Shown: positions 18,778 to 28,479, counted from the first letter of the stretch. The stretch is DNA of 64,000 bases from Myxococcota bacterium (GCA_028284955.1 JANQQS010000013.1:1-64000); one strand, 5' to 3'. Numbers and translations: made by a program. Notes: generated by a model from the letters alone, not told the origin.

Positions 18778-18903
18778 AACTTCAGCGCAACATCAACGCA
18801 ACATCATTTTTTCTCTGACGACGCAGCAGGACGCTGACAACGAGGCAGCCAAACCGCCATCGCGCCCACAGAAATGATGTTGTGTTGATATTGCGCTGAA
18901 GTT
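18778..18903. promoter_or_regulatory. Mirror-image 34-bp elements between divergent operons, each with an 11-bp tandem repeat
   Basis: The arm at 18778-18811 and the arm at 18870-18903 are inverted copies matching at about 31 of 34 positions, separated by 58 bases. Read towards its own gene, each arm contains two units in tandem with an 11-bp period: TGATGTTGCGT then TGATGTTGCGC on the left arm, and TGATGTTGTGT then TGATATTGCGC on the right arm. The left arm ends 34 bases before the metallopeptidase ATG (18743) and the right arm 79 bases before the subtilase ATG (18983). One helical turn between repeats is the geometry of operators for OmpR-like and SARP-type winged-helix regulators. No recombinase or transposase lies next to it. 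Confidence 0.65.
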
Positions 18904-18982
18904 CGCAGCCCGGCTTCTCACTATGGTGCCGACAGTCTTCGCTCTGCCCAGCAAGGGCAGGCAAACCAAAAAGGGGGCTACG

Positions 18983-21900
18983 ATGAGCCGGACGTTGCGA
19001 GCAGGCACGCTGCACACACACCGCACCCGAGGTTCTGAGCGACTGCACAGCACACAATCGGCATCGCGAGGCGTGCGATCGGCATCACGAAGCGTGCGAT
19101 CTTTGCGATTCGCGCTCTTCGTCGCCGTCGGCGTGGGCTGCACGCATCAAGGTCATTCTCCATCCGCCCCCGAAGAAGCGAGCAAAATTCGACTCAGCCT
19201 TTCGATGCCGCGCGGCGTATCCACCGATATCGGTGCTGTGCGATTCGATGTAATCGACCTCGAGCGCGGGCACACCGAGAGTGCAGAGGTCCCTTTGGAA
19301 GGAGAAGGCTTGCCGTCCTCCGTGCATGCCGATCTCGCGGGTCATCGATTCGCTGATTGGCTCGTGGTCGTTCCTCCGGGGGACTATCGCGTAGTCGCAA
19401 CCCCCCTCGACCGCGACGGTCAGCTTTCCGCGGTATGCAGCGCGGCTGAGGAGCCCCGCGTACGGGTGCTGCCCCGCGCGACCACGGAGCTTCTTTTGAT
19501 CTCCGAGTGTGGCGCGGGAGATCGAGGTGCTGTCGACGTAGGCGTGGTATTTCGCCATCGCCCGTTGATCGAGAAGCTTGAGTTCGACAGCAGCAAGTTT
19601 ATCTGCCGGGACGAAGCTGCAGGCATTCGGGTGCACGCGAAGGATCTCGACGGAGACGTGTTGACCTACACCTGGCGCGTCAGCGAAACCCCTCGCGGCG
19701 TGTTGATGGACCGCTACTGCCTCGCGGCGGCGGGCTCGCAAGCCGCGCTGTCCGCCGCCGCGGCAGGTCGCTACGAGCTCACCGTTTCGGTCAGCGATGC
19801 ATCATCAACCACAGCCTTGGTGTTTCCGGTTTATGTCTCCGAATGTGGCGAAGCCCCATCGTGCCCCGGCGATGCGGCGCTCTCTCGGGTTTCGGATGCG
19901 CCGCACGAGACCCAGGGCGGATGTTTCTGTGAAGATGATCAAGACGGCGACGGCGTGCTGGATAGCGAAGACAATTGCGCCGAAGGCATCAATCCTCTGC
20001 AGGTCGACATCGACGAAGACGGCGTGGGCGACCTCTGCGACAATTGTCCTACCGAGGTCAACCCCGGGCAGGAAGACGAAAACGGCGACGGCGGGGGCGA
20101 CGCATGCGCCCCTCCGGAAGAAGTCACGCTCTGCGGCGTTTCTTTCCTGCCCGCCGAGGGTGTCGACCCTCTGCTCGCCAACGTCGTACCTGACGACGGG
20201 GAACTAGTTCATGTGCTCCTTCAGCTCTCGACTTCCGTGATGGCAGATGAGCTCGAGCAGATCGAAGCGCTGGGCGCGCAGCTCGACCGCGCGATCTCGC
20301 GGAATTTGTTTTTCATCGGAGTTCCCGTTGATGCTCTGCCCGAGGTCGCTGCGCTGCCCTTTGTGCGCGCGGTTTCTCAAATTCCCGAAGCCTGCCTCAG
20401 CATTCGATCCAGCGCCGAGCTTGGCTGCGCGCCTGTGCGCCGAGGACAGTGGGTCGGAGCTCAGTTCGACAGTGAAGAAGGTTTTGAATCAGGTTTTGAA
20501 GCCGGTGCTTTTGCTCCGCAGCTAAACCGCGGTGGGGCCATGGCGTACCACACGTCCTCATCCACGATGGTGATCTTCGGAGGACGACGCGAGTTTGACC
20601 CTGGGTCCCCGCCGCCAGTAGATGAAGAATTTCCCGTTTCAACCTGGCTTTGGAGCGCAACCATGTCGCGTTTGATAATCTCGAGCACCGATCCTCCGCC
20701 AGGGCGATCTGACCATGCGCTGGTGCACGATGTTGCCAGAGATCGCGTGCTGCTCTTTGGCGGGCGACGGCGCGCAACCGATGGAACCCTTCAAGCACTA
20801 GGAGATACCTGGGCTTGGGACGGGTCTCGCTGGGACCAAATCGACACCACGGACGCGCCAGCGCCGCGGTGGGGCTACGCCTGGGCCTACGACGCGAGCC
20901 GCGAAGAGATCGTGCTATTTGGCGGCACCGACGGCACGACGTTGTTTCAAGACACCTGGATCTTCAACGGAGAGGAGTGGGAAGAAGTTCCCCAGGGCGC
21001 ATCGGAAGCCTGGCCCACCGCGCGACACGACCACGCCATGGCCCACGATGGATCGAGCGACCAGGTGTTGCTGTTTGGTGGACGAGAACATCTCGACGGT
21101 GAACCGGAAGCGTATCTCTATGGTACGTGGGCGTGGAACGGTTCGGCGTGGCAACAGCAAAGGCCGAACTCCATTCCGCAGGCGCGGTCTGGCCATTCCA
21201 TGGTGGCGTTCAATTCGGAAGACTCGGGCTGCGGGATCTTTCTTCTCCTCGGCGAATCTGACACCGAGATTCCGGAGCTCACGTGGTTTTGGGACGGCGA
21301 AGACTGGGCACCGGTGGACACCGCCGGCGTGCCAAGATCTCCGGAGCACACCGAACATGCCGCAGCATACGACCCACAAACCAATCGCGTCGTGTTGTTA
21401 CCTTCGAACGCGCAAAATGTGTGGGAACTTGAAGCGTTTCCGACGCTGCTGGTTTCGTTTCATGAATCGACAGCGTTCGACGTAGCGCGGCGCGTGCTTG
21501 CCGAGGCCAACGCAGAGATTCTCGCTCCGGGCGGCGTGCTTCCCGATGGCAACGTCGTGAACACCTGGTTGGTGTCGATGCCTCTCGCGTCGGTCGATTT
21601 GTTGGCCGTGCGCAATTCGGTGCTGCGGATCGAGCAACCCTCGAAGACTGTTCCCCACGCCGATGGCATCGGAGAGCTCTCTGGCGCATACGCCTGCCAA
21701 GCTCCCGGTAGCAACCGATGCGGCGGCACCGGTTGTACCGGCGATGGCGTCGGTGTCGCGCTCTGGGACATGGGTTGGCCGGCCAGCCACGCGGCTTTCG
21801 TAGACTCTGCGGGGTTGTCCAGTCGCGTGATGACGGGCGTCGACGTCGTCGTTCGGAACGAACGGTTCGACAACCACGCGACATTCTTGGCGGGAGTCAT

Positions 21901-23560
21901 CGCCGGGCGAGGCGACCGTGCCCCCGCCGGAGACCTGGGACGCCACCAGGGCATGGCGCCCAACGCAACGCTCTACGCCTATCAGTATCCCGACCTCGAT
22001 CGAAGCGCGGCCACCGAGTTTCTCGAGGAACTACAAGATGCCGCAAGCCGCGGCGCACGCGCATTTAACGCCGCGGTCGGAAAGAAAGTAGAATGCGATC
22101 AGCTCGGGCTGTACGACGGGGCCAGCGGAGAGCTCGACAAATATTTTCACCCGCCGGCCCGAACCAACCCTTTGATGAGCCTCGTGGCCTCTGCAGGAAA
22201 CAACCAGCGCTTCCGCATCGAGAACACCATAGGATGTGGGTTTCCGGCAATCAACGACCCTGCATCATGCCCCGCCGTCGACCCGCCAATGGACAATATC
22301 CGGCGTCGCTTTTACACCGTATCTGGAGGTCACGCTCAAACCGCGAAAAACAGCTTGGTCGTAGGCTACGTGAGCTCCGGAACGCCGGGAACGCTCGCCG
22401 GAGCGCGCCGCCCTAGCACGCGCAGCGGATGGGGGCCCACCGCGGATGGACGCATCAAACCGGACCTGGTTGCGCCGGGGACAGAGATGGAGCTCCGGGA
22501 CGGCGAACCTCCGTGCCCGGGGACCCGCGAATGCGACCCCGACGAGCAAATCATCTCCGCGGTATGCGACACCGTAGAACCCGGCGGTCCAATATGCAGG
22601 AGCGAATCGAACAGCAGCTATGGCATCCTCCCTTCCTACACGCTTGACAGAACCAACGTGGTTGAATCGAGAGGCACTTCGGTGGCGTCGGCCGCAGTGA
22701 CCGGCGCAATCGCGCAACTGGTGGAACACCAAGGCAGCATTGGCCTACCGCCATCTGAACAGCCGCTGGACTCAGACTCCACCAAGGCACTACTGATCCA
22801 TACCGCGCTTGACTTGCGAGTGACCGACGATTCCGGCGCGTTCATGAGCCTGGTCGATTGCGACCCGATAGGCGGAAACCAGTGGTGCTGGCCTATTCTG
22901 GACGCTGCAGGCGGCGACGGTCCAGACTACGCAACCGGCTGGGGTCTCATTCAAGTCGACGCCGCCAAAGAACACCTAACCCGCGGCAATCCGCCCGCTC
23001 AGGTGCGGCCCTCAAGCTGCCGCGAGCCGATTCGCTACGCCAACGGGCTGCCCATCAACAGCCCCCTCCCGATAGGCGCTTCGAGAGCCACCGCGGAAGC
23101 ACTCGGACTCGAATGTAGCGGAGCGGCCATTTGGGACTGGGTTGCCTATATTGAACCGCAAGAAGGCGCTACCCGCCTGAAAGTGACCGTTGCTTGGGAT
23201 GATAAGCCCGCTGGCGGTGCTCCCGGAAGCAACGCCTCGGGTTCAGACACACTTCTCGTCAATGATCTGGATCTCGGCGTGAGCGCGGCTCGAAGCGTGG
23301 GCTCGCGCATGGGTCCGACGCACTACTCTTGGCGACTCGACCCTTCGTGCCCTCATGCTCCCGCCGAGCGCGTGCAAGGACCGTGGAATCCGAGCCGATT
23401 TGCCGATCGCCGAAACACCGTCGAACAGGTCGTGATTGATGGCGAAGACCTGATTGACGCGCCCTATTGGCAAATCGTTGTCCACTCCTCTGGGATTGCG
23501 AATAACCGGTTTGACGCATCCAAGGAACAGGATTTCGCCATTTTGATTTCGTGGGAGTAG
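18983..23560 (+). CDS. Lipoprotein protease: thrombospondin-3 repeats, kelch propeller, subtilisin (S8) domain
   Basis: A 1525-residue protein. The ATG at 18983 is preferred over 18923 because AGGGGG precedes it. The signal region ends in lipobox GVGC. Order: Ig-like region; calcium-binding thrombospondin type 3-like repeats (DDQDGDGVLDSEDNC, about 310-370); an inhibitor-I9-like propeptide (about 395-470); kelch repeats with FGG motifs (about 510-800); a second propeptide-like segment (about 825-885); an S8 domain with D929 (VALWDMGW), H965 (DNHATFLAG) and S1233 (RGTSVASAA), plus the oxyanion-hole SAGNN; and a C-terminal beta-domain containing LVNDLDL as in several extracellular subtilases. 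All triad residues are present, so it should be active outside the cell. It diverges from the toxin operon and shares mirrored upstream elements with it. Confidence 0.85.
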   Translation: MSRTLRAGTLHTHRTRGSERLHSTQSASRGVRSASRSVRSLRFALFVAVGVGCTHQGHSPSAPEEASKIRLSLSMPRGVSTDIGAVRFDVIDLERGHTESAEVPLEGEGLPSSVHADLAGHRFADWLVVVPPGDYRVVATPLDRDGQLSAVCSAAEEPRVRVLPRATTELLLISECGAGDRGAVDVGVVFRHRPLIEKLEFDSSKFICRDEAAGIRVHAKDLDGDVLTYTWRVSETPRGVLMDRYCLAAAGSQAALSAAAAGRYELTVSVSDASSTTALVFPVYVSECGEAPSCPGDAALSRVSDAPHETQGGCFCEDDQDGDGVLDSEDNCAEGINPLQVDIDEDGVGDLCDNCPTEVNPGQEDENGDGGGDACAPPEEVTLCGVSFLPAEGVDPLLANVVPDDGELVHVLLQLSTSVMADELEQIEALGAQLDRAISRNLFFIGVPVDALPEVAALPFVRAVSQIPEACLSIRSSAELGCAPVRRGQWVGAQFDSEEGFESGFEAGAFAPQLNRGGAMAYHTSSSTMVIFGGRREFDPGSPPPVDEEFPVSTWLWSATMSRLIISSTDPPPGRSDHALVHDVARDRVLLFGGRRRATDGTLQALGDTWAWDGSRWDQIDTTDAPAPRWGYAWAYDASREEIVLFGGTDGTTLFQDTWIFNGEEWEEVPQGASEAWPTARHDHAMAHDGSSDQVLLFGGREHLDGEPEAYLYGTWAWNGSAWQQQRPNSIPQARSGHSMVAFNSEDSGCGIFLLLGESDTEIPELTWFWDGEDWAPVDTAGVPRSPEHTEHAAAYDPQTNRVVLLPSNAQNVWELEAFPTLLVSFHESTAFDVARRVLAEANAEILAPGGVLPDGNVVNTWLVSMPLASVDLLAVRNSVLRIEQPSKTVPHADGIGELSGAYACQAPGSNRCGGTGCTGDGVGVALWDMGWPASHAAFVDSAGLSSRVMTGVDVVVRNERFDNHATFLAGVIAGRGDRAPAGDLGRHQGMAPNATLYAYQYPDLDRSAATEFLEELQDAASRGARAFNAAVGKKVECDQLGLYDGASGELDKYFHPPARTNPLMSLVASAGNNQRFRIENTIGCGFPAINDPASCPAVDPPMDNIRRRFYTVSGGHAQTAKNSLVVGYVSSGTPGTLAGARRPSTRSGWGPTADGRIKPDLVAPGTEMELRDGEPPCPGTRECDPDEQIISAVCDTVEPGGPICRSESNSSYGILPSYTLDRTNVVESRGTSVASAAVTGAIAQLVEHQGSIGLPPSEQPLDSDSTKALLIHTALDLRVTDDSGAFMSLVDCDPIGGNQWCWPILDAAGGDGPDYATGWGLIQVDAAKEHLTRGNPPAQVRPSSCREPIRYANGLPINSPLPIGASRATAEALGLECSGAAIWDWVAYIEPQEGATRLKVTVAWDDKPAGGAPGSNASGSDTLLVNDLDLGVSAARSVGSRMGPTHYSWRLDPSCPHAPAERVQGPWNPSRFADRRNTVEQVVIDGEDLIDAPYWQIVVHSSGIANNRFDASKEQDFAILISWE

Positions 23561-23576
23561 CCAACGTCCCGGCCGA

Positions 23577-23612
23577 GCGGCCTCGAACGCACTCCGCGAC
23601 ACGCGAGGCCGC
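23577..23612. terminator. Hairpin between convergent genes
   Basis: A perfect 9-bp stem, GCGGCCTCG (23577-23585) with CGAGGCCGC (23604-23612), with an 18-base loop, lies 16 bases after the subtilase stop and just before the stop of the convergent regulator gene. No T-tract is present, so it may act as a bidirectional or factor-assisted terminator. Confidence 0.45.
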
Positions 23613-23620
23613 ACTGGGTT

Positions 23621-25195
23621 CTACCGACTGCAACCTTGGCGCAAATAAGTAGGGTCGCGACGCCGTTCGGCTTCAACAACTTGTTCGACAGTGCTCCGTA
23701 GGTGCGCCAAGCGATGGTGTTCGAGCTCTCGAATCAGCGCGGGGCGAAAAAATGGGTGTGCAAATTCGTATGTGCCAGGTCCGCAGAACTTTCGTTGAAC
23801 CGGGCATCGCCGAACAATGTGTCGGGCGCAGAGTTGCTCGAGCGCGCTGGCAACGTTGAGCCGGGGAAGCTTCGTCGCTCGCTGCAACAGGTGTATGTCA
23901 AACGCTGGTCCAATCACGGCCGCGGTTTCGAGCAGTGTTCGGTCATCGGCGGTGATCTTTTCGAGGCGCGATTGTAGCCATCGCTGCGCAGCGGCCGGCA
24001 CGCAGATTTTGGTCTGCGGGGGCAAGGCTTTTTTTGTGGCCGGCCCGGCGAGCATCTGCTGGATGAACAGTGGGTTTCCGCCCGTCCATGTGTGAAGGTC
24101 GGTCCATGCGTGATGGTCGGCCCACCCGTGATGGTCGATCCGCGCACCACGATCGGTCCGTGACTGCGCAGCCAGCCAAAGGCCTACTTCTCGCGCGCTC
24201 CATCCCTGAATGGGCAGGTTTTCGTAGTGGCAAACGCTCCGAAGCTTCATCAGCGCAGAGCAAAGCGGGTGGTCGGTGGTTACGTCGCTGCCTCGATACA
24301 TGCCGATCAGCAATACGCGGCTGCGGCCGATCTCCGAAGCGACAAAGCTCAGCAAACGCAAGCTTGCCTCGTCTGCCGCATGCAGATCATCGATGGCCAC
24401 TACGAGGAGCGCTTGCTCCGCCATCTCTCGCAAACATCGCGCAGCGTCAATATGCAACCGAAACTCTGCCTCGGAAGTTTGCGGCGGCGGCGCATGAAGC
24501 CTTCGCCGAAGCGCGCGCACCCGAGAATCTGGCGAGTCCGACGCTTCATCGCGCCTGAAACCACTCTGCCGCTGGGCCAGCGACTCGAAAATTTCGATCC
24601 ATGGACCATACGAGAGCGCGTTCTGTTGCGTGCCGCAGCGAGCCTCGACCACATCCAAATCGGAGCCGGCGGCGCCTCTGAGACACGCAGCGCGCATGAA
24701 CTCGCGCACGCACGATGTCTTCCCCGCGCCAAGCTCTCCTCTCAGCAAGCGCACCTGCCCGCGACCTGTTCGCGCCTGCTCCAGCGCGGCCTGTAGCCTC
24801 GCAAGCTCTGCCTCGCGTCCGATGAAGTTGGCAGGAGTTTCTAGAGAGGGTAGTTCGAGTACCGGGCCGACAAACTGAAAGCCGCGACCGCGAACGGTGC
24901 GAATCCATCGTCGTTTCACTTGCGAATGCTGCGCTCCTGAAGAATGCCGCGCGCTCGAAGAATGCGCGAGCGCCTGGCGGGCCTCGTACACTGCTTGGCT
25001 CAGCGCCCCATCGAACACTTCGGCATTTGGCCAGAGCCGGCCGAACAACTCGTCGCGGGAGACGATTCGATCGCGATGGGCCACCAAATAAGCGATCAGG
25101 TCGAATACCTGCGGTTTGATGGAAAGCATCCCCTGCTCGCCACGCAGCCGAAGCGAGCCGGTGTCCATTTCAAACGGCCCAAAGCGGTAGCGCAT
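23621..25195 (-). CDS. Winged-helix (Trans_reg_C) regulator with AAA ATPase domain
   Basis: A 524-residue cytoplasmic regulator. I chose the ATG at 25195 (MRYRFGPFEMD) because it aligns with the start of its paralogue upstream; longer starts would run into that gene. Residues 1-110 form an OmpR/PhoB-type winged helix ending in the wing motif RWIRTVRGRGFQFVG. From about 123 an ATPase of the AAA_16 type begins (FIGREAEL), with Walker A GELGAGKT near 153-160 and Walker B VVAIDDLHAAD. It lacks the long C-terminal TPR region of its neighbour. The gap to the preceding gene's stop is 23 bases, so the two are an operon. It would bind direct-repeat operators and respond to nucleotide and an unknown ligand. 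Its target is unknown, but the mirrored 11-bp repeats at 18.8 kb are a candidate. Confidence 0.8.
   Translation of the reverse strand: MRYRFGPFEMDTGSLRLRGEQGMLSIKPQVFDLIAYLVAHRDRIVSRDELFGRLWPNAEVFDGALSQAVYEARQALAHSSSARHSSGAQHSQVKRRWIRTVRGRGFQFVGPVLELPSLETPANFIGREAELARLQAALEQARTGRGQVRLLRGELGAGKTSCVREFMRAACLRGAAGSDLDVVEARCGTQQNALSYGPWIEIFESLAQRQSGFRRDEASDSPDSRVRALRRRLHAPPPQTSEAEFRLHIDAARCLREMAEQALLVVAIDDLHAADEASLRLLSFVASEIGRSRVLLIGMYRGSDVTTDHPLCSALMKLRSVCHYENLPIQGWSAREVGLWLAAQSRTDRGARIDHHGWADHHAWTDLHTWTGGNPLFIQQMLAGPATKKALPPQTKICVPAAAQRWLQSRLEKITADDRTLLETAAVIGPAFDIHLLQRATKLPRLNVASALEQLCARHIVRRCPVQRKFCGPGTYEFAHPFFRPALIRELEHHRLAHLRSTVEQVVEAERRRDPTYLRQGCSR
24091..24144 (-). repeat. 18-bp tandem repeat inside regulator gene
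   Basis: Three units (24091-24108, 24109-24126, 24127-24144) of the form (C/T)GTGATGGTCGGCCCACC encode a WADHH/WTDLH-type repeated segment of the shorter winged-helix ATPase. The units stay in frame. Confidence 0.75.
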
Positions 25196-25218
25196 AGGCG
25201 CCGTGGCCCGAACCTGGG

Positions 25219-28200
25219 TCACCGCGTCACAGTCTGGCCATTGGGTTGGTCGAGTCTGCGCATGATGTGCTGAACGTCGCGCAAGGTTCCGCGAAGCTGC
25301 ATTCGCTCCGCGCATGATTGGGCGCTGCGACAGAGGGAGCGCACGCGTCGAATATCGACGTGCGCACCACGGCGAACCAATAGCAACGCCAACTCGGCCT
25401 CCGCGCGCGCAACAAAATGTGGCGCGCCCACCGCGCGAGCCGACTCGACCGAACGTTCAAGAAGATCAATCGCATTATCAAGCTTTCCCTCTAGCGCGCA
25501 GAGCAATCCTATCGGGCGAGATACTGGGCCTTGATAGGCCACCGTCACCCCGGCCACTACGTGGTGGTTTTGATAGGGCGCAAGCATCTGCTGCAACGTG
25601 GAAACGTGAGCTGAATCCTCTACTGCAGACGCGAGTTCGCTGAGCAGCGCAAGCGTACACAGACTGTTGAATGGATCCTTCGCAACAAAACCCAAACAAC
25701 TCTGCATGACCTCCTGGTATCGCCGCTCGGCCGCAGCCTGGTCTCCGAAAGAGACGTCGATGAGCGCCGCGGCCACCCGCCAAAATACAACTTGGGGATA
25801 TTGAACAACCAAGCGCTCAAAATCATCCCGAAGCTCATTCAAGCGCTCCTGGGCATACCGAAGCGTCCAGAGCTGCGCCCAATAGGTCACCTCCACAGTC
25901 GGTGATTGAGCGTATTCTCCTAGGTCTATGCTGTCGTAAAGCGCTTCTTCCGCGTCGACGAAGTTTCCTTGAATGCCCAGCGTTGCACAACGGCAGGTCC
26001 CGTTGAACCATTGCGAAGTTCTCGTGCGAATCTGCTGGTGGAGCGAGTCCACCGCATCTGCCGCGCGACAGGCACCAAGAGTATCGCCCGAGAGCATCCT
26101 CGGCGTCCAGCAGGCCGAGTGAGCAAGCAGCTCAAGAGTCGCGTCGCAATTCTCTCTCGCGCAGTCGACCATCGCGCGCGCGCTCTCCTCGCAACGATCG
26201 AACGCGCCTTCCACGCGACAAGAAAAAAATCGCGCTAGCAAAGAAAAGAACACCGCTTCACCGTCGCCGGCGGTTTTCGCGACCGCTACGGCTCGTTCCG
26301 TGAGCGTTCGGCCGCGGGCTGCCCCGCCGATCAACAGCACCAGCGATAGTCGATAAAGAAGCCTCGCTCGCAGCTCGATCCGCGCGTCAGGCAAGCATTC
26401 GAGGGCTTCCTCGAGCAGCCCGATGCTTGTCTCGTCCAGCGGAACGACCCGAGTCGGCACACCAAAGGCCGACGTGGCTCCCAGCACCGCGTTCGCAAAG
26501 AGGGCCGGTTCTTTCATTTCCCGCGCTGCCTCCGCAACGGCAAGATGAGTTGCTCGCGCCTCGGTCAAAATTCCGGCGCAGAGCTGGGCATCGCCAAGCC
26601 GAAGACGCAGCCGAGCAAACTCTACCGGATCGAAGTCGGCAATTCGGGCAAGCTGCAGCGCTCGCTCAAGATGTTCCACCCCTTCCGCGTACGACAGCCG
26701 CCCAATGCTTTGCTCCGCGGCGCGCAAGAGAAATCCGATCGCCTCGGTCGCGTCGCTCGCGCCCAAATACGATGAGCGAAAAAAGTGAAACGCGACTTTG
26801 GGCAACGCGAGCGATGGGTCTCGCGAAAGCTGAGGCGTGAACGCTTCGCCCACGCGGTGGTGGAGCTCGGCTTGTCGCCGAACGGGCAGGCTCTCGTAAA
26901 GCGCTTCACGAAATAGAGGGTGTGCAAACTCGAAGGCTTCGTGGTCAGACTCCTGCGGTCGCACGATCGAGCGCTCGACAAATCGCTTCAAAACTTCAAT
27001 CACGTGGAGTCGCGGCTGGCGAGCGCATCGACAAATTGTATCGACACGAAACTCCTGCCCCACCACGGAAGCAACTTCCAGCAGGCGGCGGCCCTCCTCA
27101 GAAGCCCGGCCCACTTGGCTGAGCACAGTCTGCCGAATCGCCGACGGCACCTCCCTCCTTCTGAGACTCCAGCTAGGGTCCGCCTCAAGACCAGCGCGTC
27201 CCGGGTGCATCGTCGCAAGCGGCAACACCTCGGAGCCTAGTCGCGCGCGAGATTCGGCCCGCCAGGAATCGATGAGGGATTGAACGAAAAGCGCGTTGCC
27301 TCCCGTCCGCGCGCGCAGCGCACGTGCGAGCTCGCGACGATGCCCCGGGATTTCGGCTCGAGCCAGCCAGCGCAAGACATCATCTTCGCTTAGTTCGCTG
27401 AGTGCCGTGCGCGAAAGATGCCCTCCGTCCGCTCCGTGACAAAGTTGGTTCAGCAGGTGGTCTCGAGCTAATTCTTCGGCTCGAAACGTCGCCACCAAAA
27501 GAACACGCGACGACGTCAGTTCACGCACAAGAAACGAAAGAAGTCGCGCGCTCGACGGGTCGATCGCGTGGGCATCGTCGATAAACAGCACCACTGGCCG
27601 GCGGCGCGATGAGGCCTTGAAAAAGCGCACGATACTCGCGTGAAGACGAAACTCTGCCTCGGAAGGCTCCATCGCCGGCATCGTGCCTGCTTCCGGAACC
27701 AGCTCTCGGATTTCCGGCACGATGGATGCGACATCGACCGCGCCCACGCTCAAGTCGTCGGCAAACTCCGCGGGGGCATTCCAACCAGCCGCCTCTCGAA
27801 AAATTTCGATCCACGGGAAGTAGGCAGGAACACCGGCCAAATCGTAACATCTCGCTTGCGCGACCTGGTTTTCGTCGGCAATCGAGCGAAGAAACTCCTC
27901 AACCAGTCGCGTCTTGCCGACTCCCGCGGGCCCAGAGAGAAAAAGCGCGCGACCCTGTCGCTGCTTCGCGGCCGCGAGCATCGCATGCAGTTCGCGAAGC
28001 TCTGAGGTTCGCCCCACGAAAATCGACCCCGGGCCTCCAACCTCGACCTCTGTATCGGAGACCTCTGTATCGGAGACCCCTGTACCGGCGCCCCCTGTAC
28101 CGGCGCCCCCTGCATCGGAGACTCCCGCGCGCTGTTCGCGACCCATTCGAGAGGCCGACTGGTCCGTCACTTCGCCCACAAACTGAAACCCGCGGCCGCG

Positions 28201-28479
28201 TACCGTCCTTATCCATTGCGTGCTCGACGCATGGCTCGATGCGCTGCTGCCCAGCACCTTTCGCGCCTCGTACACTTCCTGGTTGAGGACGCGGTCTTGC
28301 ACTGCGACGTTGGGCCACAGCGCCTCCACCAGTTCGCCTCGCAACACGACCCGATCTCGATGGTGAATCAGGTAGACAATGAGGCGCGTGGTACGGGGTC
28401 GCAGCCGCTGAAGCCGTCCTTCTTTTCGCAGTTGCTCTGTTCGAGTATCAAGCTCGAACAAACCAAATCGATAGCGCAT
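25219..28479 (-). CDS. Winged-helix / AAA ATPase / TPR transcriptional regulator
   Basis: A 1086-residue regulator with GGGGAG before its ATG at 28479. Residues 1-102 are a Trans_reg_C winged helix (MRYRFGLFELD ... IRTVRGRGFQFVG). A repeat-encoded Gly/Thr/Glu linker (about 118-148) leads to an AAA_16-type ATPase with Walker A GPAGVGKT (183-190) and Walker B VVLFIDDAHAID (D301, D302). The C-terminal half, from about 560, is helical and TPR-like, typical of large MalT/AfsR-like signalling ATPases. It is followed 23 bases later by a shorter paralogue with the same first domains. The upstream region holds an 11-bp-period direct repeat that may be an autoregulatory site. Confidence 0.85.
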   Translation of the reverse strand: MRYRFGLFELDTRTEQLRKEGRLQRLRPRTTRLIVYLIHHRDRVVLRGELVEALWPNVAVQDRVLNQEVYEARKVLGSSASSHASSTQWIRTVRGRGFQFVGEVTDQSASRMGREQRAGVSDAGGAGTGGAGTGVSDTEVSDTEVEVGGPGSIFVGRTSELRELHAMLAAAKQRQGRALFLSGPAGVGKTRLVEEFLRSIADENQVAQARCYDLAGVPAYFPWIEIFREAAGWNAPAEFADDLSVGAVDVASIVPEIRELVPEAGTMPAMEPSEAEFRLHASIVRFFKASSRRRPVVLFIDDAHAIDPSSARLLSFLVRELTSSRVLLVATFRAEELARDHLLNQLCHGADGGHLSRTALSELSEDDVLRWLARAEIPGHRRELARALRARTGGNALFVQSLIDSWRAESRARLGSEVLPLATMHPGRAGLEADPSWSLRRREVPSAIRQTVLSQVGRASEEGRRLLEVASVVGQEFRVDTICRCARQPRLHVIEVLKRFVERSIVRPQESDHEAFEFAHPLFREALYESLPVRRQAELHHRVGEAFTPQLSRDPSLALPKVAFHFFRSSYLGASDATEAIGFLLRAAEQSIGRLSYAEGVEHLERALQLARIADFDPVEFARLRLRLGDAQLCAGILTEARATHLAVAEAAREMKEPALFANAVLGATSAFGVPTRVVPLDETSIGLLEEALECLPDARIELRARLLYRLSLVLLIGGAARGRTLTERAVAVAKTAGDGEAVFFSLLARFFSCRVEGAFDRCEESARAMVDCARENCDATLELLAHSACWTPRMLSGDTLGACRAADAVDSLHQQIRTRTSQWFNGTCRCATLGIQGNFVDAEEALYDSIDLGEYAQSPTVEVTYWAQLWTLRYAQERLNELRDDFERLVVQYPQVVFWRVAAALIDVSFGDQAAAERRYQEVMQSCLGFVAKDPFNSLCTLALLSELASAVEDSAHVSTLQQMLAPYQNHHVVAGVTVAYQGPVSRPIGLLCALEGKLDNAIDLLERSVESARAVGAPHFVARAEAELALLLVRRGAHVDIRRVRSLCRSAQSCAERMQLRGTLRDVQHIMRRLDQPNGQTVTR
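28046..28120 (-). repeat. Five 15-bp tandem units in regulator linker
   Basis: The units ACCTCTGTATCGGAG (twice), ACCCCTGTACCGGCG, CCCCCTGTACCGGCG and CCCCCTGCATCGGAG follow each other without gaps. They encode a repeated five-residue linker (GVSDT/EVSDT/GAGTG types) between winged helix and ATPase of the 1086-residue regulator. Confidence 0.85.

Noticed and set aside
18778..18903. Inverted repeats as ends of a small transposon (MITE)
   Set aside because: No target-site duplication was seen around the arms, and their internal 11-bp repeats oriented towards each gene fit an operator better. Not fully excluded.
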